From Lachnospiraceae bacterium MC2017 (GTDB lineage: Bacteria > Bacillota > Clostridia > Lachnospirales > Lachnospiraceae), in the NCBI GenBank assembly GCA_000701625.1, contig KL370804.1, forward strand, positions 1-59,534: a stretch of DNA of 59,534 bases, read 5' to 3'. The stretch's first letter is position 1. Each line of letters begins with the position of its first letter. This document shows positions 42,750-51,420 of this stretch, piece by piece. The notes under the pieces are model-generated. The model saw only the letters and a list, made by a program, of their open reading frames with translations. It was not told the origin of the DNA and searched no databases. The translations under genes and the position numbers were made by a program.

Positions 42750-43850
42750 ATGCAGGGGGATTTTCACTATTATGCAACATACTGCGCAGCTGTACTGGCA
42801 GGATACGATCATAAAAACAGTGTAGATATATGTCATGCAGCTCAGTTGGTAGATTACTGCTCGAAGTTATGGATAAAAAAAGTCGGAGGACCATTAGGCG
42901 CTGCGACGACCCAGCTTCAGACAGAACTTTTGGATGCAAGGACGGATCCGATCGGACTTTGCGACATTACTCGTATATGGTCTACTTTTCATTTTTTACC
43001 CAGGGATCTTTATGCTGACATAAAAAAAGGTTCAAAAAACTATAAGGATAAATACCGTCTGATCTGCGGACCGAATGGAGATCTGTTGGTAGATACTGTG
43101 AAACTTGCAGGAAATAAAGGACTACAGGCTGCTGGCATTGCCATGCACGTTCTGGCAGATACCTGGGCTCACACATATTTTGCGGGAACTCCGAGTTTGG
43201 TTATCAATAACACTAACTGGCATTTCTTTGAACTGTTTCCCGGGGACGGAGAGGAACCTGAGCGGAGAAAGATCACGTTTTCTCATAATCCTTCCGCGTC
43301 TGAGAATGTTGATAAGCCGGTGTACGTCGGAAGCATATATCAAGCATCAGAAAATTCCATCATGAATCTGGGTCACGGGAGAGCAGGTCACCTGCCTGAT
43401 TACAGCTTTATCCGTTACGTCTACCTGCCGGCATGGGGCGGTTACAAAGAAATCGTTAAGGACAATCCACATGACTATGAGTGTGCATTTTCTCAAATGG
43501 TCTATGCGATGTTGTATCTTCAAGGTAAAAAAGAGGATTTTCAGAAAGAAACCTATGCCACAGACGAAATAGCACCACATATAGATACGATCCAAGAGAT
43601 CATCGCAAAGCGCCAGGTTGACGCATCAGATGACTGGAAGGCATTCGGTGAGAGTCTTTCAGGAGAAAAAATCCCGGATTTCGACATGGATGAACACGTT
43701 GCAGAATACATGGGCAGTGATAAAAAATCCGATACTTATCTCGGTAAATTCTTTCAGGCTGCATTATCACAAAAACAAATGGTATCCACTCGCATCATGG
43801 AATCCGGAAGTCGCCTTGCGGGATGGGATATGCGGCTGATAAAAAAGTAA
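42750..43850 (+). CDS. DUF6765-family protein
   Basis: A 366-residue soluble protein. FHYYATYCAAVLAGYDHKNS, ICHAAQLVDYC, ATTQLQTELLDARTD, DITRIWSTFHFLP and AMHVLADTWAHTYFAG match what I recall of DUF6765. Its His/Asp pattern (FHYY, HVLADTWAHTYF, NWHFFE) recalls metal-dependent phospholipase C-type folds. ATG 42750 is chosen with GGGGG just upstream; the earlier open frame overlaps the preceding gene. Enzyme activity is inferred, not shown. Confidence 0.8.
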   Translation: MQGDFHYYATYCAAVLAGYDHKNSVDICHAAQLVDYCSKLWIKKVGGPLGAATTQLQTELLDARTDPIGLCDITRIWSTFHFLPRDLYADIKKGSKNYKDKYRLICGPNGDLLVDTVKLAGNKGLQAAGIAMHVLADTWAHTYFAGTPSLVINNTNWHFFELFPGDGEEPERRKITFSHNPSASENVDKPVYVGSIYQASENSIMNLGHGRAGHLPDYSFIRYVYLPAWGGYKEIVKDNPHDYECAFSQMVYAMLYLQGKKEDFQKETYATDEIAPHIDTIQEIIAKRQVDASDDWKAFGESLSGEKIPDFDMDEHVAEYMGSDKKSDTYLGKFFQAALSQKQMVSTRIMESGSRLAGWDMRLIKK

Positions 43851-43910
43851 GTTGGTACATGTACAAAAATCTGCTATCATAATTCAAAGAATCCATAAGA
43901 CTTATGCTTG

Positions 43911-44020
43911 AGCCTGCCGAAGACAAAAATAATGTATCTTCATTACAGGCTATGATTACGAGTGCTATTGACTTTATTTCAGCATTGTGTTACGGTCAAA
44001 ACGTTGTTAAAAAAACAACG
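43911..44020 (+). promoter_or_regulatory. structured leader of the DUF2520-panB operon
   Basis: The 284 bases between the DUF6765 gene and the DUF2520 start hold a hairpin at 43911-43951 (AGCCTG/CAGGCT, internal loop, GAAGA/TCTTC). A second lies at 44002-44020 (CGTTGTT/AACAACG). pan RNA motifs are known upstream of panB-type operons, but I cannot confirm a match here. Confidence 0.4.
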
Positions 44021-44134
44021 AACGGATGGTATTCCTGGCGGGAACTATACCGAACAGACTCTTTTTGTGATCACCTATTGATTGATAAGGAACAGCATCG
44101 CGTCATCTCTAAAGATAAAGAGGAGCGTGATACG

Positions 44135-44998
44135 ATGAAAATAGGTTTTATTGGAGCAGGAAAAGTTGGCTGTACTCTTGGGAAATTTTTTACTGAGGGC
44201 GGGATTCGTATGACCGGTTATTATAGCAGGCATATAGAGTCGGCAAAGGCAGCGGCGGATTTTACAGGTACTTGTTGTTATGATGAACTTTCCAGACTGG
44301 TTCATGATAGTGACGCGATATTTATAACTGTTCCGGATGGTACGATCACAAGTATTTACAAAGAGCTAATTAAGTTCGACATAAGAGGAAAACAGATCTG
44401 TCATTGCAGTGGATCAATATCCGCAGGAGAAGCATTTCCTGATGCTGCAGAGACCGGTGCGTTAGTCTATTCTATACATCCGTTATTTCCCATTAGTGAT
44501 AAGTTTACAACTTACAGGGAATTAACGGATGCATTTTTTTGTCTGGAAGGAGACGAAAAATGTGTAAATGAATGGAAAGAACGTCTTGAATTAATGGGGG
44601 CAAAAACTCAGGTGATAAACCCGAAAGATAAGGTCAGTTATCACGCAGGCTGCGCTATGGCAAGTAATCTTGTCTGTGCACTGCTCCATGAAAGCATCGG
44701 TTTACTTAAGGAGTGTGGTTTCAGTGAAACGGGAGCAAGAAAAGCCCTGGCACCATTGATACGCAGCAATATAGGACATATCCTTACTGACGGACCGGTA
44801 AAGGCACTTACAGGACCTGTGGAGAGAAATGATATCGGTACGGTCCGTAAACACATCGACTGTTTTCGCACAAATGCAGAAAAAGAGCTTTACTGTACGG
44901 TTTCTTCAGATCTTATTCAGATAGCCAGAGAAAAACATCCTGATACTGACTTTTCCGAAATGGAAAATGTATTACGGGAGGAACTTGTAAATGAGTAA
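44135..44998 (+). CDS. Rossmann-fold DUF2520 protein, possible ketopantoate reductase-like
   Basis: A 287-residue NAD(P)-binding protein: MKIGFIGAGKVGCTLGKFF (GxGxxG, residues 7-12), AIFITVPDGTITSIYKEL, HCSGSISAG and VYSIHPLFPISD, and the all-helical C-terminal DUF2520 domain (KVSYHAGCAMASNLVCALLH). ATG 44135 is chosen for its AGGAG; an in-frame extension to 43904 lies in the structured leader. It overlaps panB by 8 bases. DUF2520 proteins are structurally related to ketopantoate reductase, so a role in making pantoate is plausible but unproven. Confidence 0.88.
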   Translation: MKIGFIGAGKVGCTLGKFFTEGGIRMTGYYSRHIESAKAAADFTGTCCYDELSRLVHDSDAIFITVPDGTITSIYKELIKFDIRGKQICHCSGSISAGEAFPDAAETGALVYSIHPLFPISDKFTTYRELTDAFFCLEGDEKCVNEWKERLELMGAKTQVINPKDKVSYHAGCAMASNLVCALLHESIGLLKECGFSETGARKALAPLIRSNIGHILTDGPVKALTGPVERNDIGTVRKHIDCFRTNAEKELYCTVSSDLIQIAREKHPDTDFSEMENVLREELVNE

Positions 44999-45839
44999 GA
45001 ATACTGTTGCAACACTTGCTGCGATGAAGAAGAACGGTGAAAAGATCTCACAGGTAACATGCTATGACTATTCTACAGCACGCCTTGTAGACGCAGCCGG
45101 GATCAACATGATCCTTGTAGGAGATAGCCTTGGAATGGTGATGCAGGGTTATAAGGACACACTTCCGGTAACTGTAGATGAGATGATCGTATATGGCAGA
45201 AGCGTTGTAAGAGGATGTGAGAACACTTTTGTCTGTGTGGATATGCCATTTATGAGCTATCAGGTTTCCCCTGAGCAGGCACTTCAAAACGCAGGCAGGA
45301 TCATGAAGGAAACAGGCTGCAGTGCTGTTAAGCTCGAGGGCGGCAAAGATATCGCACCTGCTATCCGCCTGATCACAAATGCAGGAATTCCGGTTGTTGC
45401 TCACATTGGTATGACGCCTCAGTCGGTAAATGCTTTTGGTGGTTTCAAGGTACAGGGAAAGGGTGAAGCAAACGCACGTCGCGTCCTTGAGGATGCTCTT
45501 GCAGTACAGGAAGCCGGAGCATTTGCAGTGACACTGGAATGTGTTCCGCCGAAGCTTGCAGCGCTTATCACAAAAAAGTTGGACATTATCACAATAGGTA
45601 TCGGAGCCAGCAGCTGTTGCGATGCGCAGGTTCTGGTATATCAGGATATGCTTGGTATGTCAGGAGACTATGTCCCTAAATTCGTAAAGAGATTTGCAAA
45701 TGTCGGAGAGCAGATGAAAGAAGCTTTTAAAGCATACGATGCGGAAGTAAAGGCTGGAACTTTCCCGACACCGGATCAGACCTATAGTAAGAGTGACTGT
45801 TCAGACGAGTTTTTAAGCAAACTCGATGCTGAATACTAA
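44991..45839 (+). CDS. panB: 3-methyl-2-oxobutanoate hydroxymethyltransferase PanB
   Basis: First step of pantothenate synthesis: ketoisovalerate plus methylene-THF gives ketopantoate. The 282-residue protein has SQVTCYDYSTARLVDAAGI, MILVGDSLGMVMQGYKDTLP (metal-binding Asp), FVCVDMPFMSYQ, VKLEGGKDIAPAIR, PVVAHIGMTPQSV, ECVPPKLA and IGIGASSCCDAQVLVYQDML, all typical. Its ATG overlaps the DUF2520 gene. panC and panD do not follow; a terminator ends the operon. Confidence 0.97.
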   Translation: MSKNTVATLAAMKKNGEKISQVTCYDYSTARLVDAAGINMILVGDSLGMVMQGYKDTLPVTVDEMIVYGRSVVRGCENTFVCVDMPFMSYQVSPEQALQNAGRIMKETGCSAVKLEGGKDIAPAIRLITNAGIPVVAHIGMTPQSVNAFGGFKVQGKGEANARRVLEDALAVQEAGAFAVTLECVPPKLAALITKKLDIITIGIGASSCCDAQVLVYQDMLGMSGDYVPKFVKRFANVGEQMKEAFKAYDAEVKAGTFPTPDQTYSKSDCSDEFLSKLDAEY

Positions 45840-45871
45840 AGTAAAGGTAAAACAAACGATATCATAATTAA

Positions 45872-45915
45872 AACAGGAGCCGGAGGCAATGTAACTCTCA
45901 AGGCTCCTGTTTTTT
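45872..45915 (+). terminator. terminator of panB
   Basis: AACAGGAGCC pairs with GGCTCCTGTT, followed by TTTT. Confidence 0.85.
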
Positions 45916-45961
45916 GACTTACAGGAAAATCCGTTGGAATTCCTTCGGGTTAAAAATACGC

Positions 45962-46094
45962 GCAAAAAAAGAATAGCTTTGAATTGGTGAAGCTCTCGCC
46001 GCCGCATCTCTGCTATTCTTTTCTTCAGTCCGATAAGCCAAGTCCGATGAAGCTCTCGCCGTCTTACCTTTGCTTTATCTTTCTGTTTGTTGGT
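45962..46094 (-). ncRNA. candidate small RNA of two homologous structured units
   Basis: On the minus strand two 60-base units share CGGCGAGAGCTTCA (complement at 46048-46061 and 45988-46001) within further similar flanks. Each is enclosed in a stem: GATAAAGC with GGCTTATC, and AGAATAGC with GCTATTCT. The second stem is followed by seven Ts, which makes a transcription end. A good promoter lies upstream at 46101-46129, so a transcript of about 130 bases is predicted. No open frame of note. I recognise no known RNA family. Confidence 0.5.
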
Positions 46095-46100
46095 GATTTA

Positions 46101-46129
46101 ATAATAACCTATACAAAGGTGAAAATCAA
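46101..46129 (-). promoter_or_regulatory. minus-strand promoter of the candidate small RNA
   Basis: Read on the minus strand: TTGATT (46129-46124), a 17-base spacer and TATTAT (46106-46101). Transcription would start near 46094. Confidence 0.5.
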
Positions 46130-46324
46130 GTATAAAAGTATATACAATTTATAAAAAATATAATGAATGACAAAAATAAATGTGCAAAACTTATATGTGT
46201 CAGAAAAAATAAAAGCTGAAGCAGGGCATTTATCATAATGTTAAAAGATTTATATAAAACAAAAAAGAAAAATGATATAACAACCATCAATATATTTGTA
46301 TTATACAAGTACAGTTGAAATAAA

Positions 46325-46350
46325 AGGGGCAAAAGTACTTTTAACGTTAA
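46325..46350 (+). other. intergenic region upstream of the GH120 gene
   Basis: The 320 bases from 46130 to 46455 are AT-rich and carry no gene. They include the recurring AGGGGCAAAAG element (46325-46335) and a perfect palindrome TTAACGTTAA (46341-46350), a possible operator for the GH120 gene. Confidence 0.35.
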
Positions 46351-46455
46351 AGTTCATACGTTACGTGAGCAAGCTGAAAGCGAGGGAACAGTAAACCTTT
46401 TGACTCTTACATAATTAAAATAATAACCACAAACATTTATAGAGGAGGAAAAATC

Positions 46456-48459
46456 ATGCAGTATTATGTTTCGGCATCAGCATTCCGAAGTGGATGCGGC
46501 ACAAAAGAGAGTCCGTTCAAGACAATCTCTGAGGCAGCAAGGCTGGCAAAACCGGGGGATGAGGTGCTTGTAGCACCGGGTATTTACAGAGAATATGTAA
46601 ATCCAAAGAATGCCGGAACAGAGGAGAACAGGATAGTATATCGTTCCGAGAAAAAGGGTGAAGCTATAATAACAGGAGCAGAAGAAATAAAAAACTGGAA
46701 ACAGTTTGATGGTGATGTATGGTGTGTAAGGATTCCGAACGGACTGTTCAATGATTACAATCCATATACGGTTCCTGTAGCAGGCGACTGGTACTTTGCT
46801 CCGATACCGGTTCATACAGGAGAAGTATTCCTGAATGATAAGGCAATGTACGAGGTGATGGATCTCGAAAAGGTAAAAAAGCCGGAAGTGAACCGTCAGT
46901 CATGGGATCCGGAAGCAACAGTATATACCTGGTACACAGAGCAGGATAAAGATGCGACTGTCATATATGCAAATTTTCAAGGCAAAGATCCTAATAAAGA
47001 AAAGGTTGAGATAAATGTTCGTCAGAACTGCTTTATGCCGTCAGAAAATGATATAGGTTATATCACGGTTTCCGGATTTAAGATCTGCAAGGCAGCTACA
47101 CAGTGGGCGCCTCCGACAGCTTATCAGGATGGTATGATCGGACCGCACTGGTCAAAGGGATGGATCATCGAAGACTGTGAGATCTCCGATTCCAGATGCA
47201 GTGGTATTTCTCTTGGTAAATATCTGCAGCCGGAAAATAACAATAAGTGGACGACAAAGTTCTTAAAGGATGGAACCCAGACTGAGCGTGACAACATCAT
47301 GCAGGCACAGTATGAAGGCTGGACAAAGGAACGTATCGGATCACATATAGTAAGACGTTGTGAGATACATGACTGCGGACAGACCGGAATTGTAGGACAT
47401 CTTGGCGGAGTCTTCTCTATCATCGAGGACAACCATATTCATCACATCAACAACAAGCAGGATCTTGCAGGTGCAGAGATCGGTGGTATAAAGATGCATG
47501 CGGCTATAGATGTGATCTACAGGAGAAACCACATTCATCACTGCACAAGAGGACTCTGGCTTGACTGGCAGGCACAGGGAACGAGAGTTACTCAAAACCT
47601 TTTCCATGATAATGTGCCTCCTAAGGGAACTGACATCACACCGCTCCTTGGACTTGGCGAAGATATCTTTATCGAGGTTTCACACGGCCCGACGCTGATC
47701 GATAACAATCTGCTTCTTAGTGAATGTTCTGCGAGAGTTAGTACTCAGGGTATTGCATTCGTTCATAACCTCATTGCAGGATCCTTTACCTGGGTTGGAG
47801 ATGGTGTAAATAATGGAACCGTTAAACAGATGTCACCTAGATATACACCGTATCATGTACCTCACCGCACAGAGGTTGCAGGTTTCATGACGATCCTTCA
47901 CGGCGACGTTAGATTCTACAACAATATCTTCGTTCAGCAGGATGTGGTTCAGGACTATGTAGATCATGCAAAGCAGTATGAGACAACTTCTCAGTACAAT
48001 ATGACTGTCGGCACAAAGCCATATGACGGTTATCCGACAGCAGAGAAATATTTCAGTCAGTTCACAGGCTGGGATATAGAAATAGAGCACAACAGAGATC
48101 CGTACTATGAACATCTTCCGGTTTATACAGGCGGAAATGTATATTTCAACGGAGCAGAACCTTGCGATACAGAGAAAGATGCCTATGTTGACAACGAGCA
48201 CAAGGTAACACTGAAGCTCGAAACAAACGGTGCAAAAGCAAAGCTCGTAACAAATCTCTACGACTACCTGCCGGAGTGTGCTACAGAGACAGTTTCAACA
48301 GCACTTCTGGGACAGGCATTTGAGTCGGAAGAAAAGTTTGAGAATCCTGACGGAAGTCCCATTGTTTTCAATGAGGATTACTTCGGAAATCACCGTGCAG
48401 TAAATCCTCAGTTTGGACCTTTTGAAGCAGTACCCACAGATAAAACAGAATTATTCTAA
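46456..48459 (+). CDS. GH120 beta-xylosidase
   Basis: A 667-residue right-handed parallel beta-helix enzyme without a signal peptide, so intracellular. From the opening (QYYVSASAFRSGCGTKESPF) through WAPPTAYQDGMIGPHWSKGW, IEDCEISDSRCSGISLGK and IVGHLGGVFSIIEDNHIHH it follows the Thermoanaerobacterium GH120 xylosidase as I recall it. The catalytic Asp (LWLDWQAQGTRV, Asp370) and Glu (IFIEVSHGP, Glu407) are present, but about 14 extra residues (around PPKGTDITPLLGLG) lie between them. It would release xylose from imported xylo-oligosaccharides. GAGGAGG precedes the ATG. The sugar ABC importer is 1.5 kb downstream. Confidence 0.9.
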   Translation: MQYYVSASAFRSGCGTKESPFKTISEAARLAKPGDEVLVAPGIYREYVNPKNAGTEENRIVYRSEKKGEAIITGAEEIKNWKQFDGDVWCVRIPNGLFNDYNPYTVPVAGDWYFAPIPVHTGEVFLNDKAMYEVMDLEKVKKPEVNRQSWDPEATVYTWYTEQDKDATVIYANFQGKDPNKEKVEINVRQNCFMPSENDIGYITVSGFKICKAATQWAPPTAYQDGMIGPHWSKGWIIEDCEISDSRCSGISLGKYLQPENNNKWTTKFLKDGTQTERDNIMQAQYEGWTKERIGSHIVRRCEIHDCGQTGIVGHLGGVFSIIEDNHIHHINNKQDLAGAEIGGIKMHAAIDVIYRRNHIHHCTRGLWLDWQAQGTRVTQNLFHDNVPPKGTDITPLLGLGEDIFIEVSHGPTLIDNNLLLSECSARVSTQGIAFVHNLIAGSFTWVGDGVNNGTVKQMSPRYTPYHVPHRTEVAGFMTILHGDVRFYNNIFVQQDVVQDYVDHAKQYETTSQYNMTVGTKPYDGYPTAEKYFSQFTGWDIEIEHNRDPYYEHLPVYTGGNVYFNGAEPCDTEKDAYVDNEHKVTLKLETNGAKAKLVTNLYDYLPECATETVSTALLGQAFESEEKFENPDGSPIVFNEDYFGNHRAVNPQFGPFEAVPTDKTELF

Positions 48460-48491
48460 AAAACAGATATGCCGTTTATGGAAAAGCTGTT

Positions 48492-49775
48492 TTAATCCCA
48501 CGACATATCAAGGCTGTCTTTAGCAAAATCATCAGGCGTGAATCGCTCTCGGTACTCCCGGGGCGTCATGCCTGTTTCTTTTTTAAATTCCCTGCATAAA
48601 TGACTCTGCGAAGAAAATCCAAGATAGGTTGCGATCTTGATATATGAATACTGTGAATAGGTCAGGAGATTTTTTATGAGCCGGATCTTTTCTCTGAGTA
48701 TGTAGTTTTTAAGAGTGATATGTTCCTGTTTTTTGAAAAGTGCGGAGAGATAATTTGCTTCCAGTCCGATCGCTTCAGCAATTTCTTGTACAGTTATCTT
48801 TCCGTGTAAATGAGCATTTACATAGTCCTTGCATCGTGAGATATTTTTATTTTCGGCAGCAGACTCAGCAGCGACAGACTGATCTTTTATCTCACGGACC
48901 AGGCTGCAATACTGAAATTCTGCATTTCTATATATCTGACGCACTGTGGCTACGTCATGGCACTGTTCCATTTTTTGTATTGAAATATCACTTATATAAA
49001 AAGCCTGTTCGTAGTGAAGTCCTCCTCGGATCGCTGCACGGCTGGCAATAGTGATAGTAACGATTCCTATATTGATCTCCTGTCGAAGAGGATCAAAACC
49101 CACTTTGCCAAGTCGGCCTGTAAAATCTTCAGAAAGAACCTTCCTTAGTCCTTCAAGATCCCCCGTTTCGATACAGTGTCCCTCACGAACTTCATGGTTA
49201 TAAGGATTATGGACAAATCCATCCTCGGCACGTGTAAAAGAAGACATAGTAAGAGCATGGGGGATACTTTTATAGGTGGATTCATCAACGCAGTTTTTGT
49301 CAAGGATGTCTGACTCGCTGTAGTAGGGAGCTTCCTCACTACCGTCACGTCTCTCGTTTACGAGCAGTAGGATAGTGGAAATAAAAAAGTCAAATGAACA
49401 CAGCGGGACAGATTTCACCCAATAGTCAAAATCCTCCGGCGCATCAGTAGCATTCAGTGTATTTAGGGAAAAAATGTGCTTGTAAAAAACAGGAGTGTTA
49501 AAACGTACGGGGCCTACGAGTACATAGTCATCGTGACGTCGGAGAATACAATAGGAAAAAAGCTCATCAATAGAAAAAATAAGAGGACGGTTTTTTGACA
49601 GGTCGTAAATCTTATTCCATGAAATAAGCGGTGTGCTTACAAAAGAATCGGAAAAATCTATAATTGACCCCACAGAAACAGGTTCTTTACGGGGATCGGA
49701 AGCGTTGATTATTCGCACAAGAGTATGGAGTTCCGACGATGCATAATATAATGGATAATCAGAATGAATAGACAA
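48492..49775 (-). CDS. AraC-family regulator of the xylosidase/ABC locus
   Basis: A 427-residue protein with a long unassigned N-terminal sensory region and a C-terminal double helix-turn-helix (GKITVQEIAEAIGLEANYLS; YSYIKIATYLGFSSQSHLCR, FKKETGMTPREYRE). The start is taken as TTG 49775 because AGGAGG lies exactly 9 bases upstream and no ATG fits; the frame is open further upstream to 49868. It is divergent from the ABC operon at 49957 and convergent with GH120, and probably controls both in response to xylo-oligosaccharides. Confidence 0.88.
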   Translation of the reverse strand: MSIHSDYPLYYASSELHTLVRIINASDPRKEPVSVGSIIDFSDSFVSTPLISWNKIYDLSKNRPLIFSIDELFSYCILRRHDDYVLVGPVRFNTPVFYKHIFSLNTLNATDAPEDFDYWVKSVPLCSFDFFISTILLLVNERRDGSEEAPYYSESDILDKNCVDESTYKSIPHALTMSSFTRAEDGFVHNPYNHEVREGHCIETGDLEGLRKVLSEDFTGRLGKVGFDPLRQEINIGIVTITIASRAAIRGGLHYEQAFYISDISIQKMEQCHDVATVRQIYRNAEFQYCSLVREIKDQSVAAESAAENKNISRCKDYVNAHLHGKITVQEIAEAIGLEANYLSALFKKQEHITLKNYILREKIRLIKNLLTYSQYSYIKIATYLGFSSQSHLCREFKKETGMTPREYRERFTPDDFAKDSLDMSWD

Positions 49776-49900
49776 AAATGTGTACCTCCTAAAAGTTGCA
49801 TTGTTGTATAGATAAAAAGCACACAACAAAGAAATGTGCAATAAAGAACAGATTAGTGATATAAGCATGATAGCATTTTTTTTATACTATTAACAACAGT

Positions 49901-49918
49901 TGTGATGAATGAATCACA
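49901..49918. promoter_or_regulatory. perfect palindrome between AraC gene and ABC operon
   Basis: TGTGAT and ATCACA arms flank GAATGA. A possible -10 box TATACT (49882-49887) lies just upstream on the plus strand, so a bound protein would sit at the start of transcription. The spacing (TGTGA-N8-TCACA) differs from classic Crp sites. Confidence 0.5.
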
Positions 49919-49956
49919 CATTAGGGAAAGAGTTACCAAATATTTAAGGAGGATGT

Positions 49957-51342
49957 ATGAAAAAGAAGGTTATTGCAGCGATCATGGCGGCAGCCATGGT
50001 AGTAACATCTCTTACCGCATGTGGTGGTAAGAAACCGACAGTTCCGGCAGATGCGGCAGGCTCAGCAGAGGCAGGCGCGGTAGAATCAGGTGCATCTGAT
50101 GCAGCAGCACCGGCAGCTTCCACAGGTGATGACAAGACAATTAGCTTTTGGAATATCGCAACAGATGAACCGGATAAGACTATCTGGAGTTACGCAGTAG
50201 ATCAGTACAACGCAAATGATTCAGCAACATCCGGCTATACGATCGATCAGGTAGCGACAGTTAATGATCAGTATAAACAGAAACTCTCCGTGGCAATGAG
50301 CGCAGGCGAGTGTCCTGATGTATATCTTCACTGGACAGGCGGTCCGATGAGAGAGTATATCAAGTCAGGATATGCACAGGATATCACAGCGATCGTTGAC
50401 GAGCTGGGACTTCGTGATAAATATAATGAAGCTGCTCTTGAGCAGTGTACAGTAGATGGAAAAATCTACGCACTTCCTGTAAAGAACCAGTCAGTTGCAG
50501 TTGTATTCTATGACAAGGCACTGTGGAAAGACAAAGGATATGAGATTCCGAAGACAATTGATGAACTGGAAGCGCTCTGCGACAAGATGAAAGCTGATGG
50601 AATTACACCTTTCGCTCTTGCAAACAGCGCACAGTGGACAGGATCCATGTATTACTGCTATCTCGTAGCACGTTACGGCGGATCAGAAGTGATCACAGAT
50701 GCTTACAATCAGAGCGGTTCTCTTGTTAATGATGCTACCAAGTATGCCGGCGACAAGATCAGCGAATGGGTTACAAAGGGATACTTCCCTGAGGGTGTAA
50801 ACTCTCTTTCTCCTGATAACGGCGAAGACCGTGCACTCCTTTATCAGGGCGCAGGTATGATGCTTCACGGCTCATGGCAGGTTGCTTCCATTAAGTCAGA
50901 AAATCCGGATTTTTATGAGAATCTTGGTGCTTTCCCGTTCCCTCAGGTTTCTGACTCATCAGCAGATCAGACAGCAGTTCTTGGAACACTTGGAGATAAC
51001 TTCCTGTCATTCAACTGCACAGGCGACAAGCTTAAGGAAGCTGTAAAGATGGCTGCTTATTATGCATCGGATGAGTGGAAGCAGCTCGATATCGACAACG
51101 GAAATCTTCCTCCTCTGAAGGGCGCTACATCAGAAGAACCTGCATGGAAAGACATTATCGGAATAATCGAAAATGCATCTTCCGTACAGCTCTGGTGGGA
51201 TCAGTACTTACCGTCATCAGTAGCAGAGGTACATAAGTCCTCAACACAGAAACTTTTCGACAACTCCGAATCCTCAGAGGATGTAGCAAAGGAGCAGCAG
51301 GACGCTCTTGATGAGTATTTCTCAGAAAACAGCGGTTCTTGA
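49957..51342 (+). CDS. sugar ABC transporter solute-binding lipoprotein
   Basis: A 461-residue extracellular lipoprotein: signal MKKKVIAAIMAAAMVVTSLT with lipobox LTAC (Cys22), an Ala/Gly/Ser linker to about residue 60, and a family 1 binding fold (KTISFWNIATDEPDKTIWSY, GECPDVYLHWTGGPMREYIK, YALPVKNQSVAVVFYDKALW, LYQGAGMMLHGSWQVASIK). It delivers oligosaccharide to the permeases that follow. AAGGAGG precedes the ATG. Neighbouring GH120 suggests xylo- or arabinoxylo-oligosaccharides; the actual ligand is not shown. Confidence 0.93.
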   Translation: MKKKVIAAIMAAAMVVTSLTACGGKKPTVPADAAGSAEAGAVESGASDAAAPAASTGDDKTISFWNIATDEPDKTIWSYAVDQYNANDSATSGYTIDQVATVNDQYKQKLSVAMSAGECPDVYLHWTGGPMREYIKSGYAQDITAIVDELGLRDKYNEAALEQCTVDGKIYALPVKNQSVAVVFYDKALWKDKGYEIPKTIDELEALCDKMKADGITPFALANSAQWTGSMYYCYLVARYGGSEVITDAYNQSGSLVNDATKYAGDKISEWVTKGYFPEGVNSLSPDNGEDRALLYQGAGMMLHGSWQVASIKSENPDFYENLGAFPFPQVSDSSADQTAVLGTLGDNFLSFNCTGDKLKEAVKMAAYYASDEWKQLDIDNGNLPPLKGATSEEPAWKDIIGIIENASSVQLWWDQYLPSSVAEVHKSSTQKLFDNSESSEDVAKEQQDALDEYFSENSGS

Positions 51343-51420
51343 TAAAAGATAAGAGGTAACTATTCAGTCCTGCACTGTCGATTTCAGGCGGTGCAGGATT
51401 TTTGTTAGATGAGGTGTAGG

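Noticed and set aside
43904-44134. 77-residue N-terminal extension of the DUF2520 protein
   Set aside because: Rossmann proteins start at MKIGFIGAG; AGGAG lies just before that ATG, and the upstream part folds as RNA hairpins.
45962-46094. Known riboswitch (glycine, c-di-GMP, THF, guanidine or pan type) for the tandem structure
   Set aside because: None of the core signatures I remember fit, and no gene lies downstream on the minus strand.
49901-49918. Classic Crp/Fnr site
   Set aside because: The half-sites are separated by eight bases instead of six, and no Crp gene is in the window; kept only as an unspecified palindrome.
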